Below are positions 27,367-36,537 of a stretch of 46,699 nt of DNA, one piece after another. Below the pieces are notes generated by a model, which worked only from the letters and a program-made list of their open reading frames with translations, did not search any database and was not told the DNA's origin. The translations under genes and the position numbers were made by a program. The stretch is from NCBI GenBank assembly GCA_022824145.1, contig JAJEAY010000179.1, positions 1 to 46,699 of the forward strand. The letters are read 5' to 3'. Each line of letters opens with the position of its first letter. The stretch's first letter is position 1. The DNA is from Rhodobacter sp. (lineage in GTDB: Bacteria; Pseudomonadota; Alphaproteobacteria; Rhodobacterales; Rhodobacteraceae).

Positions 27367-27422
27367 TCCGGACCCCGTTTGTCCGCAAGAGTCCCGCCTG
27401 AGCGGATCATGCTGTGTCTGGA

Positions 27423-27983
27423 CTATTCCTGAGCGGCGTGTCCAGGATCAATCTCGCGTGGCGGTCGGCCAATGACATCCTTCAGCTCGTCAAGCTCAAT
27501 GAAGTTGTCGGCCTGCCGACGCAGCTCGTCAGCGATCATCGGCGGCTGGCTCCTGATCGTCGAAACAACCGAAACCCGGACCCCGCGGCGCTGAAGGGCA
27601 TCGACAAGCGGCCGGAAATCGCCGTCGCCTGAGAACAGCACGATGTGATCGACATAGGGCGCCAGCTCTATCGCATCCACCGCCAGCTCGATGTCCATGT
27701 TTCCTTTGACTTTCCTGCGCCCCATGCTGTCGATGAACTCTTTTGCGGGCTTCGTAACCATGGAGAATCCGTTGTATTGAAGCCAGTCAACCAAGGGACG
27801 GATCGGCGAGTAATCCTCGCTTTCCAGAAGGGCAGTGTAGTAGAATGCGCGAAGCAGTTTCCCGCGGCGCATGAATTCCTGCCGCAGGAGCTTGTAGTCG
27901 ATATCAAATGCCAGCGCCTTGGCCGCCGCGTAGAGGTTTGATCCATCAATGAACAACGCCAGCCGCTCGTCTCTGTAGAACAT
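27423..27983 (-). CDS. NYN-domain (LabA-like) PIN-fold protein
   Basis: This 186-residue protein has the NYN (Nedd4-BP1/YacP-like nuclease) fold. The acidic site starts with ALFIDGSNLYAAA near residue 9, continues with KGNMDIELAVDAIELA near 92 and ends with IVLFSGDGDFRPLVDAL near 115, giving the conserved Asp set of metal-dependent RNases. In Rhodobacterales-type genomes this gene commonly precedes folK and rpoZ; here it is transcribed away from folK. I chose the ATG at 27983 because AAAGGA lies six bases upstream; a TTG two codons earlier is less likely. Confidence 0.88.
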   Translation of the reverse strand: MFYRDERLALFIDGSNLYAAAKALAFDIDYKLLRQEFMRRGKLLRAFYYTALLESEDYSPIRPLVDWLQYNGFSMVTKPAKEFIDSMGRRKVKGNMDIELAVDAIELAPYVDHIVLFSGDGDFRPLVDALQRRGVRVSVVSTIRSQPPMIADELRRQADNFIELDELKDVIGRPPREIDPGHAAQE

Positions 27984-28103
27984 TTCCAATCCTTTCGATT
28001 ATCCAGATCGACAAATCGATGGTTCAATTCCAAGTTGGGTGAATTGCCTCTGTCCTTTCGGTGGAGGCGGCTTCAGAACTAGCATCAGTCAGGAAAGCAT
28101 TCA

Positions 28104-28724
28104 ATGCCGCAAGACACCGTTTCGAGCAAATCGTCGCAGGAGAGGTCCGCAGTACGGATGCAGGCGCTCGTCGCGCTGGGCGCCAACATCCCGAGCCGTT
28201 TCGGCCCGCCTGAGGAAACTCTGCTGGCGGCGCTGCAAAGGATGGAAGAGGCGCCACTACATATAGAATGCGCAAGCCGCCTCTTTGCCACTCCCTGTTT
28301 TCCGAAAGGCGCTGGCCCCGACTACGTCAACGCTGCGGCGGCGGTCTCAGGAATGACGGACGCTCACGCAGTTTTGAAAGCCCTAAATGCCGTGGAAAAG
28401 GAGTTCGGACGCAGGCGCGACACGCGCTGGGGACTCCGGACACTGGACCTCGACCTGATCGCGTTCGGCGATTCTGTCCTGCCAAACCTTGACACATACC
28501 AGAAATGGCGTGAACTTTCGCCTGAAATCCAGCGGCTTAGGGCACCGAAAGATCTCGTTCTCCCCCATCCTCGGCTCCAGGACCGCGCCTTTGTGCTGGT
28601 TCCGCTTCTTGAGATCGCACCCGACTGGAAACATCCGGTCACCGGCCTGACGGTCGCGCAGATGCACGACTCGCTTCCCGAGGAGGAAAAAGCCTCGGTC
28701 AAGCCATTGCGAACGGTCAGGTGA
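28104..28724 (+). CDS. folK: 2-amino-4-hydroxy-6-hydroxymethyldihydropteridine diphosphokinase
   Basis: HPPK transfers pyrophosphate from ATP to hydroxymethyldihydropterin in folate synthesis. The 206-residue protein shows VALGANIP near residue 21, SRLFATPCFP near 53, DYVNAAAAV near 72 and the ATP-site block RWGLRTLDLDLIAFGD near 110. LVLPHPRLQDRAFVLVPL then completes the family signature. The ATG at 28104 has AGGAAAG upstream; ATG 28158 would remove only non-conserved residues. It starts a co-directional run with rpoZ and rsh. Confidence 0.93.
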   Translation: MPQDTVSSKSSQERSAVRMQALVALGANIPSRFGPPEETLLAALQRMEEAPLHIECASRLFATPCFPKGAGPDYVNAAAAVSGMTDAHAVLKALNAVEKEFGRRRDTRWGLRTLDLDLIAFGDSVLPNLDTYQKWRELSPEIQRLRAPKDLVLPHPRLQDRAFVLVPLLEIAPDWKHPVTGLTVAQMHDSLPEEEKASVKPLRTVR

Positions 28725-28806
28725 GACTTCATATCGCTTGCCAAGCGCTGTATGAACGCCTAAGAACGTCCTTTCACCGCCATCCTGACCTGGAATTGGA
28801 GAGACC

Positions 28807-29154
28807 ATGGCCCGCGTTACGGTCGAAGACTGCGTTGACAAGGTTCCGAACCGATTCGATCTGGTAATGCTCGCCAGCCATCGCGCAAGGGAGATTTCCA
28901 CCGGCGCCCCCATTACCGTCGACCGCGACAACGACAAGAATCCGGTCGTCGCTCTGCGCGAGATCGCCGACGAAGCACAGAGCGCCGAGGATCTGCGTGA
29001 GCGGATGATCGCGAGTCACCAGCACGAGAACGAGGTGGACACGCCGGAGGAAGTCCAGATGTCACTTCCGATGGACGCCGATGACCGTCCCACCGACGAT
29101 GACCTGACAGAGGATCGGTTGCGCGCGTTGATGGCTGCGCACGATCCCGGATAA
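28807..29154 (+). CDS. rpoZ: DNA-directed RNA polymerase omega subunit
   Basis: Omega (115 residues) helps the beta' subunit fold and forms part of the ppGpp site of RNA polymerase. The family core is complete: [19 protein letters not shown] at the start, then [27 protein letters not shown] and the alphaproteobacterial acidic C-terminal tail. GGAGAGACC precedes the ATG. It sits 16 bases before rsh, the usual pairing of the ppGpp target with its synthetase. Confidence 0.95.
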   Translation: MARVTVEDCVDKVPNRFDLVMLASHRAREISTGAPITVDRDNDKNPVVALREIADEAQSAEDLRERMIASHQHENEVDTPEEVQMSLPMDADDRPTDDDLTEDRLRALMAAHDPG

Positions 29155-29169
29155 CTGACGGATTCCGCC

Positions 29170-31311
29170 ATGGCGCTGGATCGTCAGATCGGTGTCGAGG
29201 ACTTGGTCGAAAAAGTCCGGGCATACAATGCCAGGTCCGATGGGTCACTGATCCGTGCCGCGTACAAATACTGCGAACTCATGCATAGAGGGCAGTCCCG
29301 GCAGTCTGGTGAGCCCTACTTCACCCATCCGGTCGAGGTCGCCCATATCCTCGCGGAAATGCGGCTCGACGACCAGACGATCATCACCGCGCTCCTGCAC
29401 GACACGATCGAGGACACCAAGTCGACCTTTGACGAGACAAGACGCCACTTCGGTTCCGAGGTCGCGACTCTCGTCGATGGCGTCACCAAGCTGACCAACC
29501 TGCAGCTCTCCGGCACAGGCACCGAACAGGCCGAGAACTTCCGCAAGCTGTTTCTGGCGATGTCCAGGGACGCGCGCGTCATCCTGGTCAAGCTGGCGGA
29601 CCGTCTGCACAACATGCGCACCATCAAGCACCTGAAAGCCGAAAAGCAGAAGCAGAAAGCGCGCGAGACGATGGACGTCTTCGCCCCGCTCGCAGGCCGG
29701 ATGGGAATGCAGTGGATGCGCGACGAACTCGAGGATCTCGCATTCAGCGTCCTGAACCCGGAAGGCAGGACTTCAATCATGCGCCGTTTCCTGAAGCTTC
29801 AGAAGGAAACCGGCGATGTGATCGAGAAAATCACCGCGGACATCGAGGCCGAGCTGTCGGGTGCCGGAATCGAAGCGGAAGTGATGGGACGCGCGAAAAA
29901 GCCCTATTCCATTTGGCGGAAGATGCAGGAGAAGAAACTCAGTTTCGCCCGCCTTTCCGACATCTACGGATTCCGCGTGCTGGTTGAAGGAAAGGATGAC
30001 TGCTACCGTGTTCTGGGCACGATGCACCAGAGATGGCGCGCCGTTCCCGGCAGATTCAAGGACTACATCAGCCAGCCCAAGTCCAACGGCTACCGGTCTA
30101 TCCACACGACTGTTTCCGGCCGCGCCGGCAGGCGCGTCGAAATCCAGATCCGGACCCGACAGATGCACGATGTGGCCGAGAGCGGAGTCGCTGCCCATTG
30201 GTCCTACCGCGATGGTGTCAGATCCGGCAATCCCTTCGCCGTCGACCCCACAAAATGGATCTCGGACCTCACCGAGCGTCTGATGTCGGGCGACAGCGAC
30301 GACGAGTTCATGAGAGACGTGAAACTCGAGATGTATTCCGACAAGGTGTTCTGCTTCACGCCAAGGGGCGATGTGGTCAAGCTTCCGCTTGGCGCGACAC
30401 CGCTGGATTTCGCCTATGCAATCCATACCCGAATCGGCGACAAGTGCGTCGGCGCAAGAATCGACCATGAGCGTGTGCCACTATGGACACGGATCAGGAA
30501 CGGCCAGATGGTCGAGATAATCACCGCTGAGGGCCAGCGTCCGCATGCGGAGTGGGAAAGCATCGTCAAGACCGGTCGGGCCGGATCCGCGATCCGCCGC
30601 TCTTTACGGGAGGAAGAACGCGAACGGTTTGTCAGGCTCGGACGGGAACTGGCAAGAGTGGCGTTCGAACATGTTGGCAAGCGCGCCACTGACAAAGCCC
30701 TTACGACCGCGGCGCGGCAGTTGAATCTAAGGGACAGTCAGGAACTCCTGAATGAACTCGGACGCGCGACGGTCAGCGGAAACGACGTGGTCAGAACCCT
30801 CTACCCCAAGCTAGCGCCGGGAACCGGCGATGAAATCGACGCGGCCCGCGCGGTGGTGGGGCTTGCCACCGGCCAGAATTTCGAACGGGCGCAATGCTGC
30901 CAGCCGGTTCCCGGCGAACGAATTGCCGGAATCAGCTACCGTGGCAAAGGCGTGCTCGTTCATGCGATCGACTGCCCGGCCCTGCAGGCATTCGAAGACC
31001 AGTCCAATCGATGGGTGGACCTTCACTGGCACTCCGGGCCGCATCCGGCGATACATTCAGTCAGCCTGGACATCACGATTTCAAACTTCGCAGGCGTTCT
31101 TGGCCGGGTCTGTACCCTGATTGGCGAGCAGGGCGCCAACATATCCGATCTGAAGTTCGTAGACCGCAAGCCGGATTTCTACAAACTGATCGTTGATGTT
31201 GACCTAAGGGACGCGGAGCATCTTCATGCCGTAGTGCTGTCACTCGAAGCGGAAAGCGACGTAGCTTCGATCGAACGGTACCGGGATCTGAACCGCACGC
31301 CGCGGCCATAG
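29170..31311 (+). CDS. rsh: Bifunctional (p)ppGpp synthetase/hydrolase (RelA/SpoT homologue)
   Basis: This single long RSH protein of 713 residues sets the stringent-response alarmone level. The hydrolase domain keeps its metal ligands: FTHPVEVA with His53 and the LLHDTIEDT motif with His77-Asp78, then KLADRLHNMRT. The synthetase domain has DIYGFRVLVEG and RFKDYISQPKSNGYRSIHT near residue 300. The C-terminal half has a TGS domain (VFCFTPRGDVVKLPLGATPLDFAY near 394, seen as VFCFTPRGDVVKLP), a Cys-containing region and an ACT domain (LGRVCTLIGEQGANISDLKF). Both activities therefore look intact, as is usual for the sole alphaproteobacterial Rsh. Confidence 0.95.
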   Translation: MALDRQIGVEDLVEKVRAYNARSDGSLIRAAYKYCELMHRGQSRQSGEPYFTHPVEVAHILAEMRLDDQTIITALLHDTIEDTKSTFDETRRHFGSEVATLVDGVTKLTNLQLSGTGTEQAENFRKLFLAMSRDARVILVKLADRLHNMRTIKHLKAEKQKQKARETMDVFAPLAGRMGMQWMRDELEDLAFSVLNPEGRTSIMRRFLKLQKETGDVIEKITADIEAELSGAGIEAEVMGRAKKPYSIWRKMQEKKLSFARLSDIYGFRVLVEGKDDCYRVLGTMHQRWRAVPGRFKDYISQPKSNGYRSIHTTVSGRAGRRVEIQIRTRQMHDVAESGVAAHWSYRDGVRSGNPFAVDPTKWISDLTERLMSGDSDDEFMRDVKLEMYSDKVFCFTPRGDVVKLPLGATPLDFAYAIHTRIGDKCVGARIDHERVPLWTRIRNGQMVEIITAEGQRPHAEWESIVKTGRAGSAIRRSLREEERERFVRLGRELARVAFEHVGKRATDKALTTAARQLNLRDSQELLNELGRATVSGNDVVRTLYPKLAPGTGDEIDAARAVVGLATGQNFERAQCCQPVPGERIAGISYRGKGVLVHAIDCPALQAFEDQSNRWVDLHWHSGPHPAIHSVSLDITISNFAGVLGRVCTLIGEQGANISDLKFVDRKPDFYKLIVDVDLRDAEHLHAVVLSLEAESDVASIERYRDLNRTPRP

Positions 31312-31331
31312 ACGGGAGCGGCGGACGAAGG

Positions 31332-32039
31332 GTGATCTTCAAACGGCGGGACACGCGTAATTGGCTGCAGGTCTTCGGCCAGTTCCTTTATCCGAAGGGC
31401 GGATGGAGGCGCGCTGCGCATTATGTCCTTCACCGCCTGCGCCGCCTGCCCGATGCACCGCACAGGATTGCGCGGGGTGTTGCCGTCGGCGTCTTCGTCT
31501 GTTTCACGCCGCTCTTCGGGTTTCATTTCCTTCTGGCCGCCGCGCTGGCGTTCCTCATCCAGGGCAACATCGTCGCCGCGCTGCTGGCGACTTTCATCGG
31601 CAATCCGCTGACCTTTCCGATCATCGCCGCGTTCTGCCTGGAACTCGGCGAGTGGATTCTGGGAATGTCGGTGGAAGTGCCGCTCAATCAGGTCTTCGGG
31701 GGGTTCGGCCGGGCAACGGTCGAACTATGGCGCAACTGCTTTGCCCTGTTCACCGACGAGGTGGCGCAGTGGAGCCAGCTGCATGGGTTCTTCCAGGATG
31801 TGTTCCTGCCCTATGTCGTTGGAGGAGTGGGTCCCGGAATCGTCGCTGGGACGGCGGCGTATCTTTTGACCGTTCCCGCGGTAGGCGCCTATCAGAAACG
31901 TCGGGTGAAGAAGCTGAAGGAACGGTTCAAAAAGCGCCAGAGCACGCTTAGACGGGCGGAGCAGGCCGCCATGCGCGATCAAGCCCCTTCGCCGGATGGT
32001 CGAGGGGAGCTGAAACGTTCCGAGAGGCCGGACCAATAA
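31332..32039 (+). CDS. DUF2062 inner-membrane protein
   Basis: This 235-residue protein carries the DUF2062 domain. The conserved block [24 protein letters not shown] near residue 45 (visible as [11 protein letters not shown] and FTPLFG) is followed by [18 protein letters not shown] with its invariant GNP turn. Three to four membrane helices end near residue 185, after which a basic tail follows. Its function is unknown. The start is GTG at 31332, with CGAAGG upstream and 20 bases after rsh. Confidence 0.88.
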   Translation: MIFKRRDTRNWLQVFGQFLYPKGGWRRAAHYVLHRLRRLPDAPHRIARGVAVGVFVCFTPLFGFHFLLAAALAFLIQGNIVAALLATFIGNPLTFPIIAAFCLELGEWILGMSVEVPLNQVFGGFGRATVELWRNCFALFTDEVAQWSQLHGFFQDVFLPYVVGGVGPGIVAGTAAYLLTVPAVGAYQKRRVKKLKERFKKRQSTLRRAEQAAMRDQAPSPDGRGELKRSERPDQ

Positions 32040-32049
32040 GGAGGTGCGG

Positions 32050-32814
32050 ATGAGACCGATTGGCAGACTTCGGCTGGGGGTTAACATCGACCACGTTGCG
32101 ACCGTACGCAATGCCCGCGGTTCGGCCTATCCGGATCCTGTCCGGGCAGCGGAAATTGCGCAGGAAGCGGGCGCCGATGGCATCACCGCGCATCTGCGCG
32201 AGGACCGGCGTCATATTTCCGACACGGACATCGAGCGCCTCATGGCGCATCTCACGCTGCCCCTGAATCTCGAGATGGCCGCGACTTCCGAGATGCAGCG
32301 GATCGCGCTGCGCCACAGGCCGCATGCGGTCTGCATTGTCCCTGAGAAACGCGAGGAGCGGACGACCGAGGGCGGGCTGGACGTATCGCGGGAGGAGAGC
32401 CGGCTGGCTGACTTCATTTCGCCGCTGGCCGGGGCTGGCTGCCGGGTATCGATCTTCGTCGCCGCCGATTCCTGGCAGGTCGAAGCCGCCCACCGTATCG
32501 GCGCCGCCGTAGTCGAACTTCACACCGGCGCCTATTGCGACGCCTGGACCGAGGGCCGGTTCGACGACGCGAAGGATGAACTATTGCGTCTGCGCACCGC
32601 GTCGGCGCTTGCGCATACACTGGGGCTTGAAGTGCATGCGGGCCATGGCCTGACCTATGACACGGTCAAGTCCGTCGCCGCGTTTCCTGAGGTGATGGAG
32701 CTCAACATCGGCCACTTCCTGATCGGGGAAGCGATATTCCTTGGACTTGCCGAGGCGATACACGAGATGCGCAGACTCATGGATGAGGCCCGGAGTTCGG
32801 GTGCTGGCCCGTGA
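32050..32814 (+). CDS. pdxJ: Pyridoxine 5'-phosphate synthase
   Basis: PdxJ condenses 1-deoxyxylulose-5-phosphate with 3-amino-2-oxopropyl phosphate to give pyridoxine 5'-phosphate. The 254-residue protein has the family start [16 protein letters not shown], then [22 protein letters not shown] with the catalytic Glu, and the C-terminal phosphate site [11 protein letters not shown] followed by [15 protein letters not shown] chose the ATG at 32050, five bases after a strong AAGGAGG; the GTG at 32044 overlaps that site. It follows the DUF2062 gene by ten bases. The acpS gene normally next is absent. Confidence 0.95.
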   Translation: MRPIGRLRLGVNIDHVATVRNARGSAYPDPVRAAEIAQEAGADGITAHLREDRRHISDTDIERLMAHLTLPLNLEMAATSEMQRIALRHRPHAVCIVPEKREERTTEGGLDVSREESRLADFISPLAGAGCRVSIFVAADSWQVEAAHRIGAAVVELHTGAYCDAWTEGRFDDAKDELLRLRTASALAHTLGLEVHAGHGLTYDTVKSVAAFPEVMELNIGHFLIGEAIFLGLAEAIHEMRRLMDEARSSGAGP

Positions 32815-33233
32815 CGCGCTTCCCGGGCCATTCCAGGGTTAAGACTCTAACGTGGCGGCAGTCTCCTGTCTCGCAGACAACCGATATTTCCGACCGGCAA
32901 AGCGCCAGCGACTCACGGGCACGGCACCGCGCTGTCCGGCGCCATGCCGCGAGCGCGGCGCAAGTAGAGGACATTCCCGCCGTAAAGCGGCCCTACAGCC
33001 AGTCTGAAAAATATGGTCCGGACCATTCGGCAGCGATGGCGGAACTTGGGCTTGGCTAAGTACTGGAAGGCCTTTTGAATCCAGTGCGATTTCTCATGCG
33101 CTGACGGAAGCGCATTGATGGAATTCACATGGAATCCGCTTTCGGCCTGAAGCGTTTCATCACCGGAGCAAAGGCAACGGGTCGAGGACAGGGAACTGTC
33201 GACCCCCGGGGCTGGCGAACCGATGCCTGCCTG
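32815..33233. other. Gap after pdxJ with two hairpins, no acpS or lepB
   Basis: No AcpS- or LepB-like frame was found here, although these normally follow pdxJ in alphaproteobacteria. At 33062-33085 ACTGGA/TCCAGT closes a 12-base loop, and at 33096-33115 ATGCGC/GCGCAT closes an 8-base loop. One or both may terminate the convergent pdxJ and map transcripts. Confidence 0.45.
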
Positions 33234-34049
33234 TCAGTTCCGTGTGGGGTGGAACATTCCCGCTGGGGAAAGCGTGAACACTTCGCAGCCGTTTTCCGTC
33301 ACGCCCACCGCATGTTCAAACTGCGCCGACAGCGACCTGTCGCGCGTTACCGCTGTCCAGTGATCAGGCAGTATCTTGGTCTCCGGCCGGCCAAGGTTCA
33401 CCATAGGCTCAATGGTGAAGAACATGCCCTCTTCGAGTTTCTCGCGGCTTCCGGGCGACCCGTAATGCAGCACATTGGGCGGAGCGTGGAATACACGTCC
33501 GAGGCCGTGGCCACAGAACTCACGCACCACCGACATGCGGTGGCGCTCGACGTAACTCTGGACCGCGTGGCCGACGTCACCGAACGTGTTCCCCGGCCGC
33601 ACCGCCTCTATCGCCTGCATCAAGGCGTCATGCGTAACCTGGATCAGACGTTCGGCCCTGCGGGAAATTTTCCCGGCGGAGTACATCCTGGATGAATCCC
33701 CGTGCCATCCATCAACAATCACCGTGACGTCGATGTTCAGGATATCGCCGTTCTTCAGGATTTTCCGGCTACTGGGAATTCCGTGGCAGACGACATGGTT
33801 CACGGAAATGCAGCTTGCGTGCTTGTATCCTTTGTAGCCGATGGTGGCCGAAACGGCGCCGGCATCGTCGATCAGCGTTCGAATCGCTTCGTCAAGCGCG
33901 CCGGTATTTTGCCCTGCACTCACCATGGGGGCCACGGCGTCGAGGATTTCGGCCGCAAGGCGGCCCGCTTTGTGCATGCCGTCGAAATCGCGGGGCTCGT
34001 GGAGGCGGATGCCGTCCCTTGTCAGCCGTTCCCGGTTGCGATTGTCCAC
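33234..34049 (-). CDS. map: Methionine aminopeptidase, type I
   Basis: MetAP removes the initiator methionine from new proteins. The 271-residue enzyme shows all five metal ligands: Asp in LNIDVTVIVDGWHGDSSR (two Asp), His in EFCGHGLGRVFH, Glu in FFTIEPMV and Glu near the end in QFEHAVGVTENG. The start is GTG at 34049 with AAGGAG seven bases upstream; this matches the family opening TRDGIRLHEP. The longer ATG frame (34154) would run through the spacer and is not supported. Confidence 0.94.
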   Translation of the reverse strand: MDNRNRERLTRDGIRLHEPRDFDGMHKAGRLAAEILDAVAPMVSAGQNTGALDEAIRTLIDDAGAVSATIGYKGYKHASCISVNHVVCHGIPSSRKILKNGDILNIDVTVIVDGWHGDSSRMYSAGKISRRAERLIQVTHDALMQAIEAVRPGNTFGDVGHAVQSYVERHRMSVVREFCGHGLGRVFHAPPNVLHYGSPGSREKLEEGMFFTIEPMVNLGRPETKILPDHWTAVTRDRSLSAQFEHAVGVTENGCEVFTLSPAGMFHPTRN

Positions 34050-34153
34050 GCCTGCTCTCCTTGCCGTCGCTTGGGCTTTCCTAGGCCAACCCATCGGAAA
34101 GGGCCAGAGGCTGGCCAACGGACGACGGACGGTAAATGCTGACTGAAGCGGCA

Positions 34154-34174
34154 CACTGGCCGGGAAGTCCAGTG
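34154..34174 (-). terminator. Candidate hairpin after sfsA
   Basis: CACTGG and CCAGTG form a perfect 6-bp stem with a 9-base loop 38 bases after the sfsA stop on the minus strand, ahead of map. No T run follows. Confidence 0.25.
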
Positions 34175-34211
34175 CGCAGTCTGGCCCGACACCTGGTCAG
34201 TAGCCGTCCGT

Positions 34212-34916
34212 TCATTCCAGAACGGGAATCGCCCGCCGCAGCGATATCCCTTCAGGCGAGATTTCGCAGTCGTAGCAGACCGCCTCTACCCCAGCGACGC
34301 GCGACCGCGAAAAGGCAGCGGCATAGGTGGGGTCGAGATCCTTGGCGAGCCGGAAACGCCCGCAGTCGGTGCGCTGAACGATGTAGAGCATCACTGCGCG
34401 ATGGCCTTGCGCGACCATGTCCGCCAGTTCCCTGAGATGGCGGGCTCCGCGGGCGGTCACGCTGTCGGGAAACTCCGCCAAATCACCTTCCCGCCGCAGA
34501 TGAACATTCTTGACCTCAACATATGCGTCGGGAAGGTTCCGCTCGCGCAGCAGGAAATCTACACGGCTGCGCTTCCCGTAGGGCACCTCGGACCGAAGAC
34601 CCGAGTAGGCGGAAAGCTCGGCTATGCGCCCTTCCCGCAATGCGGCGCGTACCAGGCGGTTCGGGACTGACGTATCGATTCCGGCACAATGGCCGTTGCC
34701 GAGCTCGACGATACGCCAACCGAAACGCAGTTTTCTCTTTGGATCGTCATTGGGTTCCAGCCAGCATCTTGCGCCAGGGGTCGCCAATCCAAGCATGGAG
34801 CCTGGGTTGGGGCAGTGCGCGGTGACCTGCCTGCCATCCTCAAGTTCGAAATCGGACAGAAACCGTTTGTAGCGCCGGAGCAGACGGGCGGGAACCAGAG
34901 GCGTTTCGAATCTCAT
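34212..34916 (-). CDS. sfsA: SfsA-family DNA/RNA nuclease-like protein
   Basis: SfsA proteins combine an OB-fold with a PD-(D/E)XK nuclease-like domain; the E. coli protein was first linked to maltose gene expression. Visible are RRYKRFLSDFELEDG near residue 13, HCPNPGSMLGL near 34, the nuclease core RVDFLLRE plus YVEVKNVHL near 118-135, and FPDSVTARGARHLREL. From ATG 34916 it is 234 residues, exactly the usual family length; an ATG three codons upstream (34925) has AAAGGG too close. It is transcribed ahead of map on the same strand. Confidence 0.9.
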   Translation of the reverse strand: MRFETPLVPARLLRRYKRFLSDFELEDGRQVTAHCPNPGSMLGLATPGARCWLEPNDDPKRKLRFGWRIVELGNGHCAGIDTSVPNRLVRAALREGRIAELSAYSGLRSEVPYGKRSRVDFLLRERNLPDAYVEVKNVHLRREGDLAEFPDSVTARGARHLRELADMVAQGHRAVMLYIVQRTDCGRFRLAKDLDPTYAAAFSRSRVAGVEAVCYDCEISPEGISLRRAIPVLE

Positions 34917-35043
34917 GCGCGGCATTTCCCTTTCGGCTGCGAGCGGGCCTGCGTCCTGCCTACATCGTGCCGGAGACCGGCACATAGCGGGCGCGTTCAG
35001 GTGCGGTTCGGCGACGTTTTGTGGATTTTCCGCGACGGTCGCA

Positions 35044-35072
35044 TTGACGGCTCCATTGAAATCGACAATTAA
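35044..35072 (+). promoter_or_regulatory. Candidate sigma-70 promoter of mlaA-mlaC
   Basis: TTGACG and AATTAA are separated by 17 bases, about 60 bases before the mlaA start and within the most AT-rich part of the sfsA-mlaA intergenic region. The -35 box is good and the -10 box is poor. Confidence 0.3.
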
Positions 35073-35130
35073 CTAGGAAATGCGCCTTTGTCATGCCAGC
35101 TGCCAAGGACTGAACGGTGGTTAATTGAGG

Positions 35131-35889
35131 ATGGATTTTATTCGAGCAGCAGCGTTTTCGGTGTTGGCGTCGGCCGGGCTTTCCGCCTGCGGGCCGGCTG
35201 ATATCGAGTACGGAACAAGTGATCCCCTCGAGGATGTCAACCGTGTATCGCATGGATTCAACAAGGGATTCGACAGTGTCCTGCTAAGGCCTGCCGCAAC
35301 TGTTTACGGCACGGTTGTCCCGGAGCCGGTGATGCGTGGCATAGACAATTTCGCGAGCAACGCCAGTCTGCCAGTGACGGTCGTGAACAACGTTCTGCAG
35401 GCGAATCTTGAAGACGCCGCGAACAACGCCGCAAGGTTTCTCGTGAACACGACATTCGGACTAGCGGGCTTTTTGGATCCGGCAGTGTCTATGGACCTGC
35501 CTGAGCGGGACACCGATTTCGGCGAGACGCTGCATGTTTGGGGCTTCGCGGAAGGCGCATATGTGGAACTTCCGGTCCTTGGTCCGTCAACAGGACGGGA
35601 TACCGTGGGCACAGTCGCGGATTTCCTCATGAACCCGGTGCCGAATGTCCTGACGCGTGAGGGGCGGAGATTCGTGACAGGGGCGAACTGGGCGTCCAGG
35701 ATCGGCACCCGCCATCGTTTCCGTGACACGATCGACTCAATTCTTTACGACAGTACGGATTCCTACGAACAGCTTCGCCTGAACTATCTGGATTCGCGAC
35801 GTTACGCGCTGGGAGGAGGGGATGCATTGGATGGAGATACGTCTGGATGGCTGGATGACCCATACGACTTCGACCCATATGAGGAATAA
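35131..35889 (+). CDS. mlaA: MlaA (VacJ) outer-membrane lipoprotein of the Mla phospholipid system
   Basis: MlaA removes misplaced phospholipids from the outer leaflet of the outer membrane. The 252-residue precursor has a lipoprotein signal ending LSAC (lipidated Cys20). The family block DPLEDVNRVSHGFNKGFDSVLLRP follows near residue 32 (pieces DPLEDVNR and FNKGFD), then the NFASNASLPVTVVNN region and the conserved FGETLHVWGFAEGAYVELPVLGPSTGRD (seen as FGETLHVWG, ELPVLGPST). An ATG at 35131 and a TTG at 35125 are both possible; ATG is preferred. It overlaps mlaC by 11 bases. Confidence 0.93.
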   Translation: MDFIRAAAFSVLASAGLSACGPADIEYGTSDPLEDVNRVSHGFNKGFDSVLLRPAATVYGTVVPEPVMRGIDNFASNASLPVTVVNNVLQANLEDAANNAARFLVNTTFGLAGFLDPAVSMDLPERDTDFGETLHVWGFAEGAYVELPVLGPSTGRDTVGTVADFLMNPVPNVLTREGRRFVTGANWASRIGTRHRFRDTIDSILYDSTDSYEQLRLNYLDSRRYALGGGDALDGDTSGWLDDPYDFDPYEE

Positions 35890-36475
35890 TCCGTCGAGGC
35901 GCCGGATTCTGCTGACCGGCGCCGCCGCGGCAATTCTCGCTGCGATGCCCGCTGCGGCAAAGCCAGAGGCGGCAAAGGCGCTCATTGAGCGGGTGGTTGG
36001 CGAAATCAGCTCCGCGGTCGGACCAAACCGTTCCAACGGCAGGAAAGTCAATGAGATCGAGCGGATTATTGGAACCTACACCGATCTGGCTACCATTGCC
36101 CGGAGCACGCTTGGTCCGCCGGCGCGCGCGGCGACGTCCGGACAGCTCCGCGCCTACCAGAACGCGTTCCGCGGATATCTCGCGCGCAAGTACACGCCGC
36201 GCTTCGACGAGTTCTTCGGCGGTTCGATCACTGTGATCGATGCCAGACCGTGGAAGTCGCATTTTCAGGTCAGCACCACGGCTGAGATGCAGGGCAGGGA
36301 GGCGTTCAGTGTGATATTCCTGGTGTCGACCCGAAGCGGAAAGCCTCTGATCTTCGATATCATCATTGCAGGCGTCAGCGTCCTGAAGACGGAAGCGCTG
36401 GAGGTCCGTGGGCTGCTTGACCGCGCCCGCGGTGACCTGGACATACTGACGGCCAATCTTCAGTCCCTGGGCTGA
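35879..36475 (+). CDS. mlaC: MlaC-type periplasmic phospholipid-binding protein
   Basis: MlaC carries phospholipids between MlaA and the inner-membrane MlaFEDB importer. The 198-residue precursor begins MRNNPSRRRILLTGAAAA; the RRR plus hydrophobic stretch is a signal peptide, possibly Tat-type, with cleavage near AAAK. The family features are IERIIGTYTDLATIARSTLG, a YQNAFRGYLARKYTPRF segment and the C-terminal FDIIIAGVSVLKTE near residue 160. I chose the ATG at 35879 because the signal peptide starts there. The partner mlaFED genes are not in the window. Confidence 0.9.
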   Translation: MRNNPSRRRILLTGAAAAILAAMPAAAKPEAAKALIERVVGEISSAVGPNRSNGRKVNEIERIIGTYTDLATIARSTLGPPARAATSGQLRAYQNAFRGYLARKYTPRFDEFFGGSITVIDARPWKSHFQVSTTAEMQGREAFSVIFLVSTRSGKPLIFDIIIAGVSVLKTEALEVRGLLDRARGDLDILTANLQSLG

Positions 36476-36537
36476 CCGGCTTCGCGCAGCTGACGACCAT
36501 GAGGTGATGTTCCGCCGCGAACGGATCCTTAGCGCAG

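Noticed and set aside
32811-33059. Frame starting in the pdxJ stop (GTGA), where acpS is expected
   Set aside because: The translation lacks any AcpS motif such as the early GTD or the WAAKEA block and has no hydrophobic core.
33129-33695. 188-residue open frame on the plus strand
   Set aside because: It lies almost entirely opposite map, which has all its active-site residues; it is a shadow frame.
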